64,000 nucleotides of DNA from Sphingomonas radiodurans (GTDB taxonomy: Bacteria > Pseudomonadota > Alphaproteobacteria > Sphingomonadales > Sphingomonadaceae). The position numbers were made by a program, and so were the translations under genes. Below are positions 48,918 through 58,049 of this stretch, piece by piece; position 1 is the first letter of the stretch, and each line of letters opens with the position of its first letter. Location of the stretch: NCBI RefSeq assembly GCF_020866845.1, contig NZ_CP086594.1, positions 2,386,001 to 2,450,000 of the forward strand. The letters are read 5' to 3'. A model generated the notes under the pieces. The model worked only from the letters and a program-made list of their open reading frames with translations, searched no databases and was not told the origin of the DNA.

Positions 48918-49396
48918 CCGTCACCATCCGCCCCGCGACCCCGGCCGACGTGCCGACGATGCTCCGTTTCGTGCGCGAGCTCGCCGCCTTCGAGCGCGAG
49001 CCCGATGCGGTCGAGGCGACCGAGCCGATGCTCCACGACGGCCTGTTCGGCGCGAAACCAGCGGTCGAGGCGCTGATCGCGGAACGCGATGGCATCAGCA
49101 TCGGCTTTGCGATCTTCTACCACACCTTTTCAACCTGGACGGGGCGGCGCGGAATTTGGCTCGACGATCTGTACGTCACGCCCGAGGCGCGCGGATCGGG
49201 CGCCGGCGCGGCGCTGCTCCATGCGCTGGCCGGGATCGCGGTCGACCGCGATTGCGCGCGCTTCGAATGGTGGGTGCTCGACTGGAACACCCCTGCGCTC
49301 GATTTCTACCGATCGCGCGGCGCCGTGCCGCAGGACGAATGGACGGTGCAGCGCGTGTCGGGGCCTGCGCTCCTCACGCTCGCCGGCCGCGGCTGA
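48914..49396 (+). CDS. GNAT family N-acetyltransferase
   Basis: 160 residues. IRPATPADVPTMLRFVRELA at the N-terminus, IWLDDLYVTPEARGSGAGAA with the acetyl-CoA binding RGxGxG/A loop, and EWWVLDWNTPALDFYRSRGA are typical of the diamine acetyltransferase (SAT-like) branch. Acceptor unknown. Translationally coupled to the EamA transporter. Confidence 0.92.
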   Translation: MTVTIRPATPADVPTMLRFVRELAAFEREPDAVEATEPMLHDGLFGAKPAVEALIAERDGISIGFAIFYHTFSTWTGRRGIWLDDLYVTPEARGSGAGAALLHALAGIAVDRDCARFEWWVLDWNTPALDFYRSRGAVPQDEWTVQRVSGPALLTLAGRG

Positions 49397-49481
49397 CGCT
49401 GTCCTACGGCTGCGCGATCATGGCATAAAGCAATGCGCCAGGACGGAAGGACGCCGATGCTGAGAACAACCGCGCGACAGC

Positions 49482-49503
49482 CTCAACTTCCTCAACATTC
49501 GCG
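49482..49503 (+). repeat. Second copy of the cctcaacttcctcaacattc element (partial)
   Basis: Matches the right half of the inverted repeat at 23138-23194 and its left neighbourhood (gagaa-aa-cgcgcgag/acagcctcaac). The opposing arm is not evident here, so this is a half copy. It ends 15 bases before the SMR gene start. Confidence 0.7.
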
Positions 49504-49518
49504 CGCCGGAGCGTCCTG

Positions 49519-49836
49519 ATGCCGTGGCTCTTGCTGATCATCGGTGGCGTGTTCGAGGTCGGGTTCACCACCTGCCTGCGGCATGTCGACGGCTTCCGCC
49601 ATCTCGGCTGGACGGCCGGTTTCCTCGCGTCGGTAACGCTGTCGATGGGGCTGCTCGAACAGGCCTCGCGCTCGATCGCGATGGGGACGGCCTATGCCGT
49701 GTGGGGCGGGATCGGTGCGCTCGGCACCGTGCTGGTCGGCATCGCCTTCTACGGCGAGCCTGCGACGCCGGTGCGGATCGCGCTGATCTTCGCCGTCGTG
49801 GCGTGCATCGCAGGGCTGAAACTGACCGCGCATTGA
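49519..49836 (+). CDS. Small multidrug resistance (SMR) family transporter
   Basis: 105 residues, four membrane helices. The essential Glu13 lies in IGGVFEVGFTTCLR, with AYAVWGGIGALGTVLVGIAF further on. Closer in style to SugE/Gdx guanidinium exporters than to EmrE, but the call is not certain. The gene stands alone and converges with ppa, with a hairpin between. Confidence 0.9.
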   Translation: MPWLLLIIGGVFEVGFTTCLRHVDGFRHLGWTAGFLASVTLSMGLLEQASRSIAMGTAYAVWGGIGALGTVLVGIAFYGEPATPVRIALIFAVVACIAGLKLTAH

Positions 49837-49851
49837 GGCGCCGGTCTGGTA

Positions 49852-49875
49852 CCCCTCTCCCGAACGGGAGAGGGG
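49852..49875. terminator. Perfect hairpin between SMR and ppa genes
   Basis: Arms cccctctcccg (49852-49862) and cgggagagggg (49865-49875) with a two-base spacer. Between convergent genes, no T-run. It resembles the arms of the ctccctctcccc repeat family, so it may be a minimal copy of that element. Confidence 0.75.
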
Positions 49876-49885
49876 CTGGGAGCAA

Positions 49886-50464
49886 TCAGTCGCGCCCGGG
49901 TACGTCGTGGTCGTGCGGCTCTTCGCCCTGCGCCTTGGCGGCATTGTAGCGCTCGATCGCCTCGACTGTGATCTGCCGAGCCTCGTCGGCGCCGCCCCAC
50001 TTCCCGATGCGGACCCACTTCTTCTTCTCGAGGTCTTTGTAGTGCGTGAAGAAATGCTCGATCTGCTCGAAGACGATCTCGGGCATGTCTTCCCGCTCGC
50101 CGACCTTCGAATAATACGGGAAGGTCTGGTCGACCGGCACGCACACCAGCTTCTCGTCGCCGCCGGCCTCGTCTTCCAGGTTCAGCACCGCGATCGGCCG
50201 CGCGCGTACGACGCAGCCGGGAATGAACGGGGTGCGCGACACGACCAGCGCGTCGAGCGGATCGCCGTCGGGCGACAGCGTATGCGGCACGAAGCCATAG
50301 TTCGCCGGGTAGCGCATCGGCGTGTGAAGGATGCGATCGACGAACAGCGCGCCGCTGGCCTTGTCGAATTCATACTTCACCGGCTCGCCGCCTGTCGGCA
50401 CCTCGATGATGACGTTCAGGCTATGCGGCGGATTCTCGCCGGTCGGTATCATGTCGATGCGCAT
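49886..50464 (-). CDS. ppa: Inorganic pyrophosphatase (family I)
   Basis: 192 residues. VIIEVPTGGEPVKYEFDK, NYGFVPHTLSPDGDPLDALV with the clustered Asp residues that bind Mg, and FEQIEHFFTHYKDLEKKKW are family I signatures. It hydrolyses pyrophosphate from biosynthesis. AAGAGGACC precedes the ATG at 50464. Upstream frames add non-family sequence. About 40 bp from the M61 peptidase gene on the same strand. Confidence 0.96.
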   Translation of the reverse strand: MRIDMIPTGENPPHSLNVIIEVPTGGEPVKYEFDKASGALFVDRILHTPMRYPANYGFVPHTLSPDGDPLDALVVSRTPFIPGCVVRARPIAVLNLEDEAGGDEKLVCVPVDQTFPYYSKVGEREDMPEIVFEQIEHFFTHYKDLEKKKWVRIGKWGGADEARQITVEAIERYNAAKAQGEEPHDHDVPGRD

Positions 50465-50504
50465 GATCGGTCCTCTTGTACGAATGAAGAAAAATCGCCG
50501 CGAG

Positions 50505-52421
50505 TCAGCGCGGCGACAGCAAGCGATCCAATCCGGCCTCTCCCGTGCCGATTTTTTCGAGCCGCGGGTAGCGCAGCCCACCGTGCCAGTCGAGCGCGAC
50601 TTGGCGATACCGGTCGCCGTTCTTGATCCACAATTGCACGGGCTGCTTGCTATCCTTTGTTGCAGCAATCGCCGTCTTCAGCCGATCGTCCGAATAGGCG
50701 ACGCCATCGACCGACACGATCATCGTGCCGACCGTCAGCCCGGCATCGAACGCCGCGGAACCCCAGGTGACGGACGTCACCTCGGCATTCGCGCCGACGA
50801 CGAACCCGCCCGAATAGGTCAGATCCACCACCTTGCGCGCTTTTTCGCCGCTCTTGAACGATGGCGTCGGCTCGGCGGTGTAGATCAGGCGATAGCCGTT
50901 GCGCTCCAGCCCGGTGAGCGGCGCGCCCTTGGCATGTTCGGTCAGCCGCTGGGTCAGCAGCGTGCGCCAGTCATAAGGCTGGATCGCGTTCAGCGTCGTG
51001 ACGAGATCGTCGAACGTATAGGTCAGGTCACCCCAGTCGCCATCGCGCACGCCGAAGAAGGCCTTGGCGAAATCGTCGATCGACTTTTTGCCGCCCGAAA
51101 GCTCGCGCAGCCTCGAATCGACTTCGAGCCAGATGAGCATCCCCTCGCTGTAATAATCCTCGCTGCGCTGCCAGCTCGACCAGCCCTTGGGCCGCCGCGC
51201 CGAGATGATCGGATCGTTGGTGGTATCGAGCAGATCGCGCCACTGCCGCGCCGGCTGGCTCTCATACAGTGCGCCGATCGCGGCAATCTGGTCGAGTGTG
51301 TCCTGCTTCGACACGATCCCCGATCGCGCCTGCAGCACATAGCCCCAGAACTGCGTCTGCCCTTCATACACCCACAGCAGCGAGTTGCGCATGGGCGTGC
51401 GGAAATCGGGCGTCCACGAACCCGCGCCGCGGCGGAACTTGCCGTTCCAGCTGTGCGCATATTCGTGCGGCAGCAGGTTTCGGCGGCCGGGGCCGTCGTC
51501 CCACTTGGTGAAATAGCCCGGGGTCACGCCATTCTCGCTCGATCGGTGATGCTCCAGCCCGATGCCGCCGAGATTGTCGCTGATCGACAGCAGAAAGGTG
51601 TAATTGTCGTAATGCTGGCTGAAGAACGCCTTCACGGATTGATCGACGAGCCGCTTGTGCGCGTCGATCTGCGCCGGGGTGGCAGCAAGCTCGCCCGGCG
51701 TGTCGGCGAACACCGCGAGCGAAACGCGCGGGGATAGTGGCCACGTCTTGGCATAGCGCCCCGCGACGATCGGCGAATCGACGAGCGTCTCGTAATTCAC
51801 GCGATCGTAGGTGTAGCTCGATCCGCTCACCTTTGCCGGGATCGCCCCCGCCGCGGTCCAGCCGGCGGGGTATTTCACCGTCATCGTCACCGGGATCTGC
51901 CGCGTGAACCAGCCGGCCGGATAGAGGCTGACCGAATTGGGCTGCAGGCTCAGCATCTCGGGCGTCATCGCGACACGCCCCTGATCGGTCTTGGTCGCGG
52001 AAATGAACTGGAAGCGCGCCTCGATCGTCTTCACGCCCGCCGGCACGTCGACGTGGAAGGCGAACACGTCGACCGGATCGCGCGTCCACTCGATCCGCTT
52101 TCCACCCGCCGTGATCACCAGCCCGGCCAGCTTCTCGATCTGCCCGCGCGGGCCGTGATTGCCCGGCAACCATGCGGGGTACAGCAGCACCATCGGCCCG
52201 GCCTTCGCCACCGGGATCGTCTCGGTCACGCGGAAGATGCCGCGCGTCACGTCGGTCGCATCGACATCCAATGTGATCGTTCCCGAATACGGCCGATCGA
52301 CCGGATCGGGGATCGCGGTGGTGAACGGCGCCGGCTGCGGCGCGGAATTGCCGCTTGGGACTTGTGCGGAAAGCATGGCGGCGGAGGCGAGCAGGAGGCT
52401 CGCGGAAACAAGACGATACAT
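50505..52421 (-). CDS. M61 family metallopeptidase with PDZ domain
   Basis: 638 residues. Signal peptide (MYRLVSASLLLASAAMLSAQ). Zinc site HEYAHSWNGK near 318-327 with the third ligand in YEGQTQFWGY. A PDZ domain covers about 530-620 (GFVVGANAEVTSVTWGSAAF, GTMIVSVDGVAY). Glycyl-aminopeptidase-like, periplasmic by its signal. Probably a monocistronic gene or one co-transcribed with ppa. Confidence 0.92.
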   Translation of the reverse strand: MYRLVSASLLLASAAMLSAQVPSGNSAPQPAPFTTAIPDPVDRPYSGTITLDVDATDVTRGIFRVTETIPVAKAGPMVLLYPAWLPGNHGPRGQIEKLAGLVITAGGKRIEWTRDPVDVFAFHVDVPAGVKTIEARFQFISATKTDQGRVAMTPEMLSLQPNSVSLYPAGWFTRQIPVTMTVKYPAGWTAAGAIPAKVSGSSYTYDRVNYETLVDSPIVAGRYAKTWPLSPRVSLAVFADTPGELAATPAQIDAHKRLVDQSVKAFFSQHYDNYTFLLSISDNLGGIGLEHHRSSENGVTPGYFTKWDDGPGRRNLLPHEYAHSWNGKFRRGAGSWTPDFRTPMRNSLLWVYEGQTQFWGYVLQARSGIVSKQDTLDQIAAIGALYESQPARQWRDLLDTTNDPIISARRPKGWSSWQRSEDYYSEGMLIWLEVDSRLRELSGGKKSIDDFAKAFFGVRDGDWGDLTYTFDDLVTTLNAIQPYDWRTLLTQRLTEHAKGAPLTGLERNGYRLIYTAEPTPSFKSGEKARKVVDLTYSGGFVVGANAEVTSVTWGSAAFDAGLTVGTMIVSVDGVAYSDDRLKTAIAATKDSKQPVQLWIKNGDRYRQVALDWHGGLRYPRLEKIGTGEAGLDRLLSPR

Positions 52422-52454
52422 GGCTCCATCCGCTAGCGTGCCGCGCGGCGAAGC

Positions 52455-53078
52455 TCAATTGCCCAATACATTGATCGTGAAGGCAATCACGCCAAGGTTG
52501 AAGACGAACGCGGCCAAACAATGCCCAGTGACGACACGGCGCATGCGGCGTGACTTGATCGCGACGTCCGAGGTCTGGAACGTCATGCCCAGCGTGAAGG
52601 CGAAATAGATGAAGTCCCAATAATCGGGCTCGTCACCATCGGGAAAGTCGAGTCCGCCGGCGTCTCTGGCGCCATCGCGACTGTAGAACAGATGCGCGTA
52701 ATGCAGTGCATAGGCAGTGTTCGAAAACAGCCACGCGATCGCAAGCGTTGCGATTACCAGCGTCGCTTCACCGACTGAGGTACGCCCGCCAAGCTCGTTC
52801 GCGACTGCGACCAGCACCACCAGCGTGACGATCGCGGTGAGCGCGAGCAGCCCGGCGCGGTTCGCGTCATTGTCCGTCGCGCGGCGTCGCATGGCGTCGC
52901 TCTCGTCGTCGAGCAGCGGCCATAGCGATAGCAGGAAGCCAGCACTCGCAACATCGAACCCAAGCATCAGGGCGCGGCCGAGCGGCTGGCCGAGTGCCAC
53001 CGCCATCCCGCTCGCCGCGATCATCGCCAGCGCAAAGCCGATGAAGCGCGCTGGTGCGATGCGGTTGCCGATCCCCAT
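52455..53078 (-). CDS. DUF1345 membrane protein
   Basis: 207 residues, five or six membrane helices. FPDGDEPDYWDFIYFAFTLG then MTFQTSDV is the family motif. It is distantly related to ion-channel-like proteins. Function unknown. The ATG at 53078 was chosen. Divergent from hisS with only 49 bp between the starts, so the two promoters must overlap. Confidence 0.88.
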   Translation of the reverse strand: MGIGNRIAPARFIGFALAMIAASGMAVALGQPLGRALMLGFDVASAGFLLSLWPLLDDESDAMRRRATDNDANRAGLLALTAIVTLVVLVAVANELGGRTSVGEATLVIATLAIAWLFSNTAYALHYAHLFYSRDGARDAGGLDFPDGDEPDYWDFIYFAFTLGMTFQTSDVAIKSRRMRRVVTGHCLAAFVFNLGVIAFTINVLGN

Positions 53079-53127
53079 GGGCCGGGGTGCTAGCGCGCGG
53101 CGCAACGCGCGCCTAGATGCGGCCGCG

Positions 53128-54441
53128 ATGGCCCGTATTCAGACCCCCAATCGCGTGCGCGGCACGCAGGATATCTTCGGCAGCGAGGAACGCCGCTTTT
53201 CTCGCGTGCTCGAAACCTTTGATCGCGTCCGCAAGCTCTACTGTTTCCAGCGCGTCGAAATCCCGATGTTCGAAGACACGCAAGTGTTCGCCCGCTCGAT
53301 CGGCGAGACGACCGATGTCGTCTCGAAGGAAATGTATACCTTCCCCGATCGCGGCGGAGACTCGCTGACGCTGCGTCCCGAGTTCACCGCCGGGATCGCG
53401 CGCGCCTATCTCACCGAGGGCTGGCAGCAATATGCGCCGCTGAAGCTCGCGACGAGCGGCGCAGTGTTCCGCTACGAGCGCCCACAGAAGGGCCGCTATC
53501 GCCAGTTCCACCAGATCGACGCTGAAATCCTCGGCGCGCCCGAGCCCGCCGCCGATGTCGAGCTGCTGACGCTCGCCGATCAGTTGCTGCACGAACTTGG
53601 CATTGCGGACGGTGTGACGCTGCAGCTCAACACGCTCGGCGACGCCGAGACGCGCGACGCGTGGCGCGCGGCGCTGGTGGCGCATTTCGAGGCGCACCGC
53701 GGCGATCTGAGCGAGGACAGCCTGAAGCGGCTCGACAAAAATCCGATGCGGATCCTTGATTCGAAGGATCCCAGAGATCGCCCGATCGCCGACAGCGCGC
53801 CCGATATCGATGCGTATCTGACGCCCGACGCCCGCGCATTCTTCGACGCGGTAACCGCCGGGCTGGATGCCGCAGGCGTCGCGTGGGAGCGCAACGCGCG
53901 GCTGGTACGTGGGCTCGATTACTACCGCCACACCGCGTTCGAGTTCGTCACCGATCGGCTGGGCGCGCAAGGAACGGTGCTCGCTGGCGGGCGCTACGAT
54001 GGGCTGGTGGAAAGTCTCGGCGGGCCGGCGACGGCTGGTGTGGGCTGGGCGGCCGGTGTCGAGCGGTTGGCGTTGTTGTTGAAGGAGCCGGCGATCGAAA
54101 CGCCTGAGCTATTCTTTATCCCGGCTGATGCTTCTGTGGCCCCGCTTGCTGCAGAGTTGCTGACGCTCAGCCGATTTGCCGGGATCTCTGCCGGCATGGC
54201 ATTGCGCACTGGTTCAGCAAAGAAGGCGTTCGAGAAGGTTAAGCGTGATCTGAGTGCAGTTCGCGTCGTCAACGTAGAGGAAGGCGTTGAAAGAGATCGT
54301 CTTGGATCGATCCGTCTTCGCGATATTTGGGAAGAGGCAGCGCCTGTTCGCGCACGGTTGAAGGATGCGCTGGCGGCACGCTTCGTGGTGGACGAAGATC
54401 CAGAGTCGCGCGTTATTTCCTTGGTCAGTCGGCGAGCATGA
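53128..54441 (+). CDS. hisS: Histidyl-tRNA synthetase with atypical C-terminal region
   Basis: 437 residues. Motif 1 region FDRVRKLYCFQRVEIPMFED, motif 2 FRYERPQKGRYRQFHQ, the histidine-binding LVRGLDYYRHTAFEF, and motif 3 GVGWAAGVERLAL are all intact. After about residue 320 the sequence no longer shows the usual anticodon-binding signature (GNMKKRM-like and GEDE-like motifs), and the DNA is clearly less GC-rich (about 52-57% over hand-counted lines at 54181-54300 against 78% in a line at 53641). Aminoacylation chemistry should be retained. How it recognises tRNA is open. Gene order hisS-prfA-prmC is standard. Confidence 0.93.
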   Translation: MARIQTPNRVRGTQDIFGSEERRFSRVLETFDRVRKLYCFQRVEIPMFEDTQVFARSIGETTDVVSKEMYTFPDRGGDSLTLRPEFTAGIARAYLTEGWQQYAPLKLATSGAVFRYERPQKGRYRQFHQIDAEILGAPEPAADVELLTLADQLLHELGIADGVTLQLNTLGDAETRDAWRAALVAHFEAHRGDLSEDSLKRLDKNPMRILDSKDPRDRPIADSAPDIDAYLTPDARAFFDAVTAGLDAAGVAWERNARLVRGLDYYRHTAFEFVTDRLGAQGTVLAGGRYDGLVESLGGPATAGVGWAAGVERLALLLKEPAIETPELFFIPADASVAPLAAELLTLSRFAGISAGMALRTGSAKKAFEKVKRDLSAVRVVNVEEGVERDRLGSIRLRDIWEEAAPVRARLKDALAARFVVDEDPESRVISLVSRRA

Positions 54442-54455
54442 AGCATCTCAACCTC

Positions 54456-54538
54456 GTCACCCCGGGCTTGACCCGGGGTCTCGCTGCCTTAGCCCGCGCT
54501 GAAGAAGAAGCGGGACCCCGGATCAAGTCCGGGGCGAC
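54456..54538. repeat. gtcaccccgg palindrome, copy E
   Basis: Left gtcaccccgggcttgacccg, right cggatcaagtccggggcgac. The only copy between co-directional genes (hisS and prfA). It sits 14 bases after hisS and 21 before prfA. Confidence 0.88.
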
Positions 54539-54559
54539 GATCATGGGGGCGGCGCGCGC

Positions 54560-55633
54560 ATGACCGTCATCTCCCCCGCCCGCATCCGCCAGATCGAGGC
54601 CCGCCGCGACGAACTTGCCGCGCAAATGGCGACCGGCGATCTCCCCGGCGACCGCTTCGTCGCGGTGTCGAAGGAATATGCCGAGCTCGAACCCGTCGCG
54701 CAGGCCGCCGCCGAAGTCCGCCGGCTGCGGCAGGAGGCGGAAAGCCTCGCCTTCATGACCGAGGATGCCGACGCCGAGCTGCGCGCGATGGCCGAGGATG
54801 AATTGCGCGACAACAAAGCCGCGCTGGAGGCGGCGGATCGCAAGCTCGCGCTCGCGCTGCTGCCGCGCGATGCCGCCGATGAACGCTCGGCGATGCTCGA
54901 GCTGCGCGCCGGTACTGGCGGCGACGAGGCGGCGCTGTTCGCGGGCGATCTGTTCCGCATGTACCAGCGCTATGCCGAAGGGCAGGGCTGGCGCGTCGAG
55001 CTGATTTCGTCGTCTGACAGCGACGCCGGCGGCTTCAAGGAAGTCGTCGCCAGCGTGACGGGGCAGGGGGTGTTCGCGCGCCTCAAGTTCGAAAGCGGCG
55101 TCCACCGCGTCCAGCGCGTGCCCGTTACCGAAAGCGGCGGGCGCATCCACACCTCCGCCGCGACCGTCGCGGTGCTGCCCGAGGCGGAGGAAGTCGACGT
55201 TCAGATCGAGGACAAGGATCTGCGCATCGACATCTATCGCTCGTCCGGCCCCGGCGGCCAGTCGGTCAACACCACCGACTCAGCGGTGCGGATCGTCCAC
55301 ATCCCGACCGGGCTGACGGTGATCCAGCAGGACGAGAAATCGCAGCACAAGAACAAGGCCAAGGCGCTCAAGGTATTGCGCACGCGGCTGTACGAACTGG
55401 AGCGCGAGCGGCTCCACGCCGAGCGTGCGGGCGCGCGCAAATCGATGGTCGGCAGCGGCGATCGCTCGGAGCGGATCCGGACGTACAATTTCCCGCAAGG
55501 CCGCGTCACCGATCACCGCATCAACCTGACGCTGCATCGCCTGCCGGAAATCCTGCAGGGCGACATGGGCGAACTGATCGGCGCGCTCATCGCCGAAGAC
55601 GAGGCGGAGCGATTGGCGACGCTCGATGGCTGA
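54560..55633 (+). CDS. prfA: Peptide chain release factor 1
   Basis: 357 residues. The stop-codon reading tripeptide PVT lies in [13 protein letters not shown] near 188, and the catalytic GGQ is at 232-234 in [10 protein letters not shown]. It releases peptide at UAA and UAG. The next gene, prmC, methylates this Gln and starts inside prfA (eight-base overlap). Confidence 0.97.
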   Translation: MTVISPARIRQIEARRDELAAQMATGDLPGDRFVAVSKEYAELEPVAQAAAEVRRLRQEAESLAFMTEDADAELRAMAEDELRDNKAALEAADRKLALALLPRDAADERSAMLELRAGTGGDEAALFAGDLFRMYQRYAEGQGWRVELISSSDSDAGGFKEVVASVTGQGVFARLKFESGVHRVQRVPVTESGGRIHTSAATVAVLPEAEEVDVQIEDKDLRIDIYRSSGPGGQSVNTTDSAVRIVHIPTGLTVIQQDEKSQHKNKAKALKVLRTRLYELERERLHAERAGARKSMVGSGDRSERIRTYNFPQGRVTDHRINLTLHRLPEILQGDMGELIGALIAEDEAERLATLDG

Positions 55634-56609
55634 ACAAACTCCCTCTCCCCGCTCAGGGAGCCCATCAAAGTATTACTTTGATGGGGCCCTCAGGGGAGAG
55701 GGCAGGGGAGAGGGGCAGTCCGGAGCGCCGTCCCCTGACACTGCCCCTCTCCCGACCTCGCTGCGCTCGGCCACCCTCTCCCCTGAAGGGGAGAGGGAGA
55801 CTGCTCGCGCCGCGCTTACCGCCGCCGCCGCGCGCTTCACCTTCTCCCAAACCCCCCGCCTCGACGCCGAACTCATCCTCGCCCACACGCTCGGTATCCC
55901 CCGCGAACGCTTGCTGCTGACCCTCGCCGATCAGCCCGTCCCCCCCGATTTCGCCGCACTCGTCGAGCGCCGCGCGCAGCACGAGCCGGTCGCGTACATC
56001 ACCGGCACGCGCGCCTTCTGGACGATCGACGTCGAGGTCGCCCCCGGCGTCTTGATCCCGCGCGCCGACAGCGAGACGCTGATCGAGGCCGCGGTCGATC
56101 ATTTCGCGGGCACGCCGGGCCCGCGCGCGATCCTCGATCTGGGCACCGGATCAGGCGCGCTGCTACTTGCCGCGCTCGATCAATGGCCAGACGCGACCGG
56201 CGTCGGCATCGACGCATCGCCGGCCGCACTCGCGATCGCCGCGCGCAATGCCGAGCGGATCGCACCCGGGCGCGCAACAGCGTCCGCGGGTGGATGGAAA
56301 GGCACCGGTAGGCGCTTCGATCTGGTGCTTTGTAACCCTCCCTACGTATCGATCGACGCCGAAATACCCCCGGAAGTCTCCGCCTTCGAACCAGCCAGCG
56401 CCTTGTTCGCCGGCCCCGACGGCCTCGACGATTATCACCGCATCGCTCCGCTGCTGGGTGCGCAACTCGCGCCAGGCGGCGTCGCGTGTATCGAGATCGG
56501 CTCGGACCAGCGCGACGCCGCGAGCGCCATCTTCGCGGCCGCAGGGCTGACGGTAGCAGTGCGGCAAGACCTTGCGGGTCTCGACCGTTGCTTGATTGTT
56601 ACGTCTTGA
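55626..56609 (+). CDS. prmC: Release-factor glutamine methyltransferase with repeat-encoded N-terminal insert
   Basis: 327 residues, longer than the usual 280 or so. SAM site [20 protein letters not shown] and the catalytic NPPY (near 236, [10 protein letters not shown]) are intact. Residues 5 to about 58 are encoded by a 161-bp nested palindrome (55639-55799), and family homology ([14 protein letters not shown]) begins right after it. No ATG, GTG or TTG occurs in frame between 55629 and the conserved region, so the insert must be translated. The start overlaps prfA. It modifies RF1 and RF2. Confidence 0.94.
   Translation: MAEQTPSPRSGSPSKYYFDGALRGEGRGEGQSGAPSPDTAPLPTSLRSATLSPEGERETARAALTAAAARFTFSQTPRLDAELILAHTLGIPRERLLLTLADQPVPPDFAALVERRAQHEPVAYITGTRAFWTIDVEVAPGVLIPRADSETLIEAAVDHFAGTPGPRAILDLGTGSGALLLAALDQWPDATGVGIDASPAALAIAARNAERIAPGRATASAGGWKGTGRRFDLVLCNPPYVSIDAEIPPEVSAFEPASALFAGPDGLDDYHRIAPLLGAQLAPGGVACIEIGSDQRDAASAIFAAAGLTVAVRQDLAGLDRCLIVTS
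55639..55799. repeat. Nested palindromic element inside prmC
   Basis: Outer arms ctccctctcccc (55639-55650) and ggggagagggag (55788-55799). Inner block aggggagaggggcag ... actgcccctctccc, plus a perfect small hairpin ccatcaaag-tatta-ctttgatgg (55662-55684). It shares its sequence plan with 59539-59642. It lies in frame in prmC. Confidence 0.92.
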
Positions 56610-56867
56610 AACGCGGCGTTGCGGCACAATATTTCTCTTTGAGAAAGCCCCTCCACCGGCTATGTCAGCGGCAGGGGCACGCAAACTCAACATAAGTCGT
56701 TGAATTTGGGCGGGTTGCCCACCCTTCGTTAGCAACCGCTGCAGTCCGGCGGTCGTGGCAGGTTCTGGAATGGCCGCGTGTTGCGCGACTTCCACCGGGG
56801 CCGGGGAACGTTGCACCGATGATCCCGGGAGCATGGCCGGTTTTGGTTTGAGGACGAGGACAGTAAT
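56610..56867. other. Intergenic region between prmC and the DUF4167 gene
   Basis: 258 bp without a convincing gene. It should hold the promoter for the DUF4167 gene. A GAGGACGAGGACAG ribosome-site-like sequence occurs just before the TTG start. No clear terminator with a T-run is seen. Confidence 0.4.
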
Positions 56868-57896
56868 TTGATCAATAACCGTCAGAACGGCCGCCGTCGT
56901 GGCCGTGGTGGGCAGCAACAGCGCCCGCAGGGTGGCAGCCAGGGTTCGCGTGATAGCGGCAATCGGATCGACAGCCGCTCGCGCGGCAACGCCAGCCAGT
57001 TGTACGAAAAGTACAAGAACATGGCCTCTGACGCGCAGCGCCAGGGCGACCGCGTCAACACTGAATATTATCTGCAGTTTGCCGACCATTACTTTCGTGT
57101 GATGGCCGACCAGCGCGGTCGTTACGACGATCAGAGCCAGCCGCGCCGCCCGCAGAACGACTTCGACGGCGACGACGATTTCGGCGACGAGGGCGAGCCG
57201 ATCCGCGCCGACGAGCAGGCTCGCGGCGGCGATAGCGACAGCAATCGCCAGTACGATAACCCCCGTCAGTACGAGAACCAGCGCCAGTACGAAGGCAATG
57301 GTCAGTACGACGGCAATCGGCAGCAGTACGACGGCAACCGCCAGCGCTCCGACACCAACGACAATCGCGCGCGCGACGACAACCGCCAGCGGGCGGACGG
57401 GAACGACAACCGCGCCCGCGACGATAATCGTCCCCGCGAGGACAACCGTCAGCGGGAGGACAGCCGCCCCCGCGACGACAACCGTCAACGCGACGGACAG
57501 AGCGGGCGTCAGCGCCATAACACGCCGCGCCCTGCCGAACCCCGCGCCGCAGAGCCGCGACGCGACGAGCGGCCCGGCAATGGCTATGCGACGGGCGATC
57601 AGCCGGTGAACGCCGCCCCAGTGACGCAGACCGTCGCGCCGCAAACCACGCCGCCGGTCGAAAGCGCCCAGTTCGAGCCGTCCAGCGAGGCGCCTGCACC
57701 CAAGCGCCGCGGCCGCCCGCGCAAGACTCCGCTCGATACCGGGTCGGACGCTGGCACGGATGCTGGCGAGCCGCTCGGTCTCGACACCAGTGTGCTGCCA
57801 CCGTCGATCGGTGTCTCGGAACCAGCAGACGATGCCGCGCCCAAGCCACGCCGCCGCCGCTCGGTCGTAACGGCTGCGGAGGTTGTCCCGAGCTGA
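56868..57896 (+). CDS. DUF4167 domain-containing RNA-binding-like protein
   Basis: 342 residues from a TTG start (MINNRQNGRRRGRGG). The conserved part SQLYEKYKNMASDAQRQGDR followed by EYYLQFADHYFRVMADQ is DUF4167 (about 43-85). From about 118 to 230 is a low-complexity region of Asn/Arg/Asp/Gln repeats (QYDN/QYEN, then DDNRQR-type). The C-terminal tail has RRGRPRKTP, an AT-hook-like sequence. Basic and disordered, likely nucleic-acid binding. It follows prmC in many alphaproteobacteria. Confidence 0.88.
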   Translation: MINNRQNGRRRGRGGQQQRPQGGSQGSRDSGNRIDSRSRGNASQLYEKYKNMASDAQRQGDRVNTEYYLQFADHYFRVMADQRGRYDDQSQPRRPQNDFDGDDDFGDEGEPIRADEQARGGDSDSNRQYDNPRQYENQRQYEGNGQYDGNRQQYDGNRQRSDTNDNRARDDNRQRADGNDNRARDDNRPREDNRQREDSRPRDDNRQRDGQSGRQRHNTPRPAEPRAAEPRRDERPGNGYATGDQPVNAAPVTQTVAPQTTPPVESAQFEPSSEAPAPKRRGRPRKTPLDTGSDAGTDAGEPLGLDTSVLPPSIGVSEPADDAAPKPRRRRSVVTAAEVVPS

Positions 57897-57919
57897 TCCG
57901 ATCCGCTTTGCTGAGTTGA

Positions 57920-57957
57920 AAAGGTCGGTCCCGCTTCGTGCGGGGCCGGCCTTTTTC
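57920..57957 (+). terminator. Rho-independent terminator of the DUF4167 gene
   Basis: Stem aaggtcggtcccgc and gcggggccggcctt (with G-U pairs in RNA) around a ttcgt loop, followed by TTTTTC. It is 23 bp after the DUF4167 stop. Confidence 0.85.
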
Positions 57958-58049
57958 TTTGTCGCGGCAACGCTCTACTATGACCGCGCGAGCCATGGTG
58001 ACGCCCGGCGATCTAGCCGCTAGTCTCCACTGAAACGGGGAGAGCGTGC

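Noticed and set aside
55681..55800. Frameshift or assembly error in prmC caused by the palindrome
   Set aside because: The frame stays open without stops across the whole element and joins intact PrmC sequence, so no frameshift is needed to explain it.
57240..57510. Tandem short repeats considered as a CRISPR array
   Set aside because: Units are short, imperfect, contiguous and in frame inside the DUF4167 protein, with no spacers and no cas genes.
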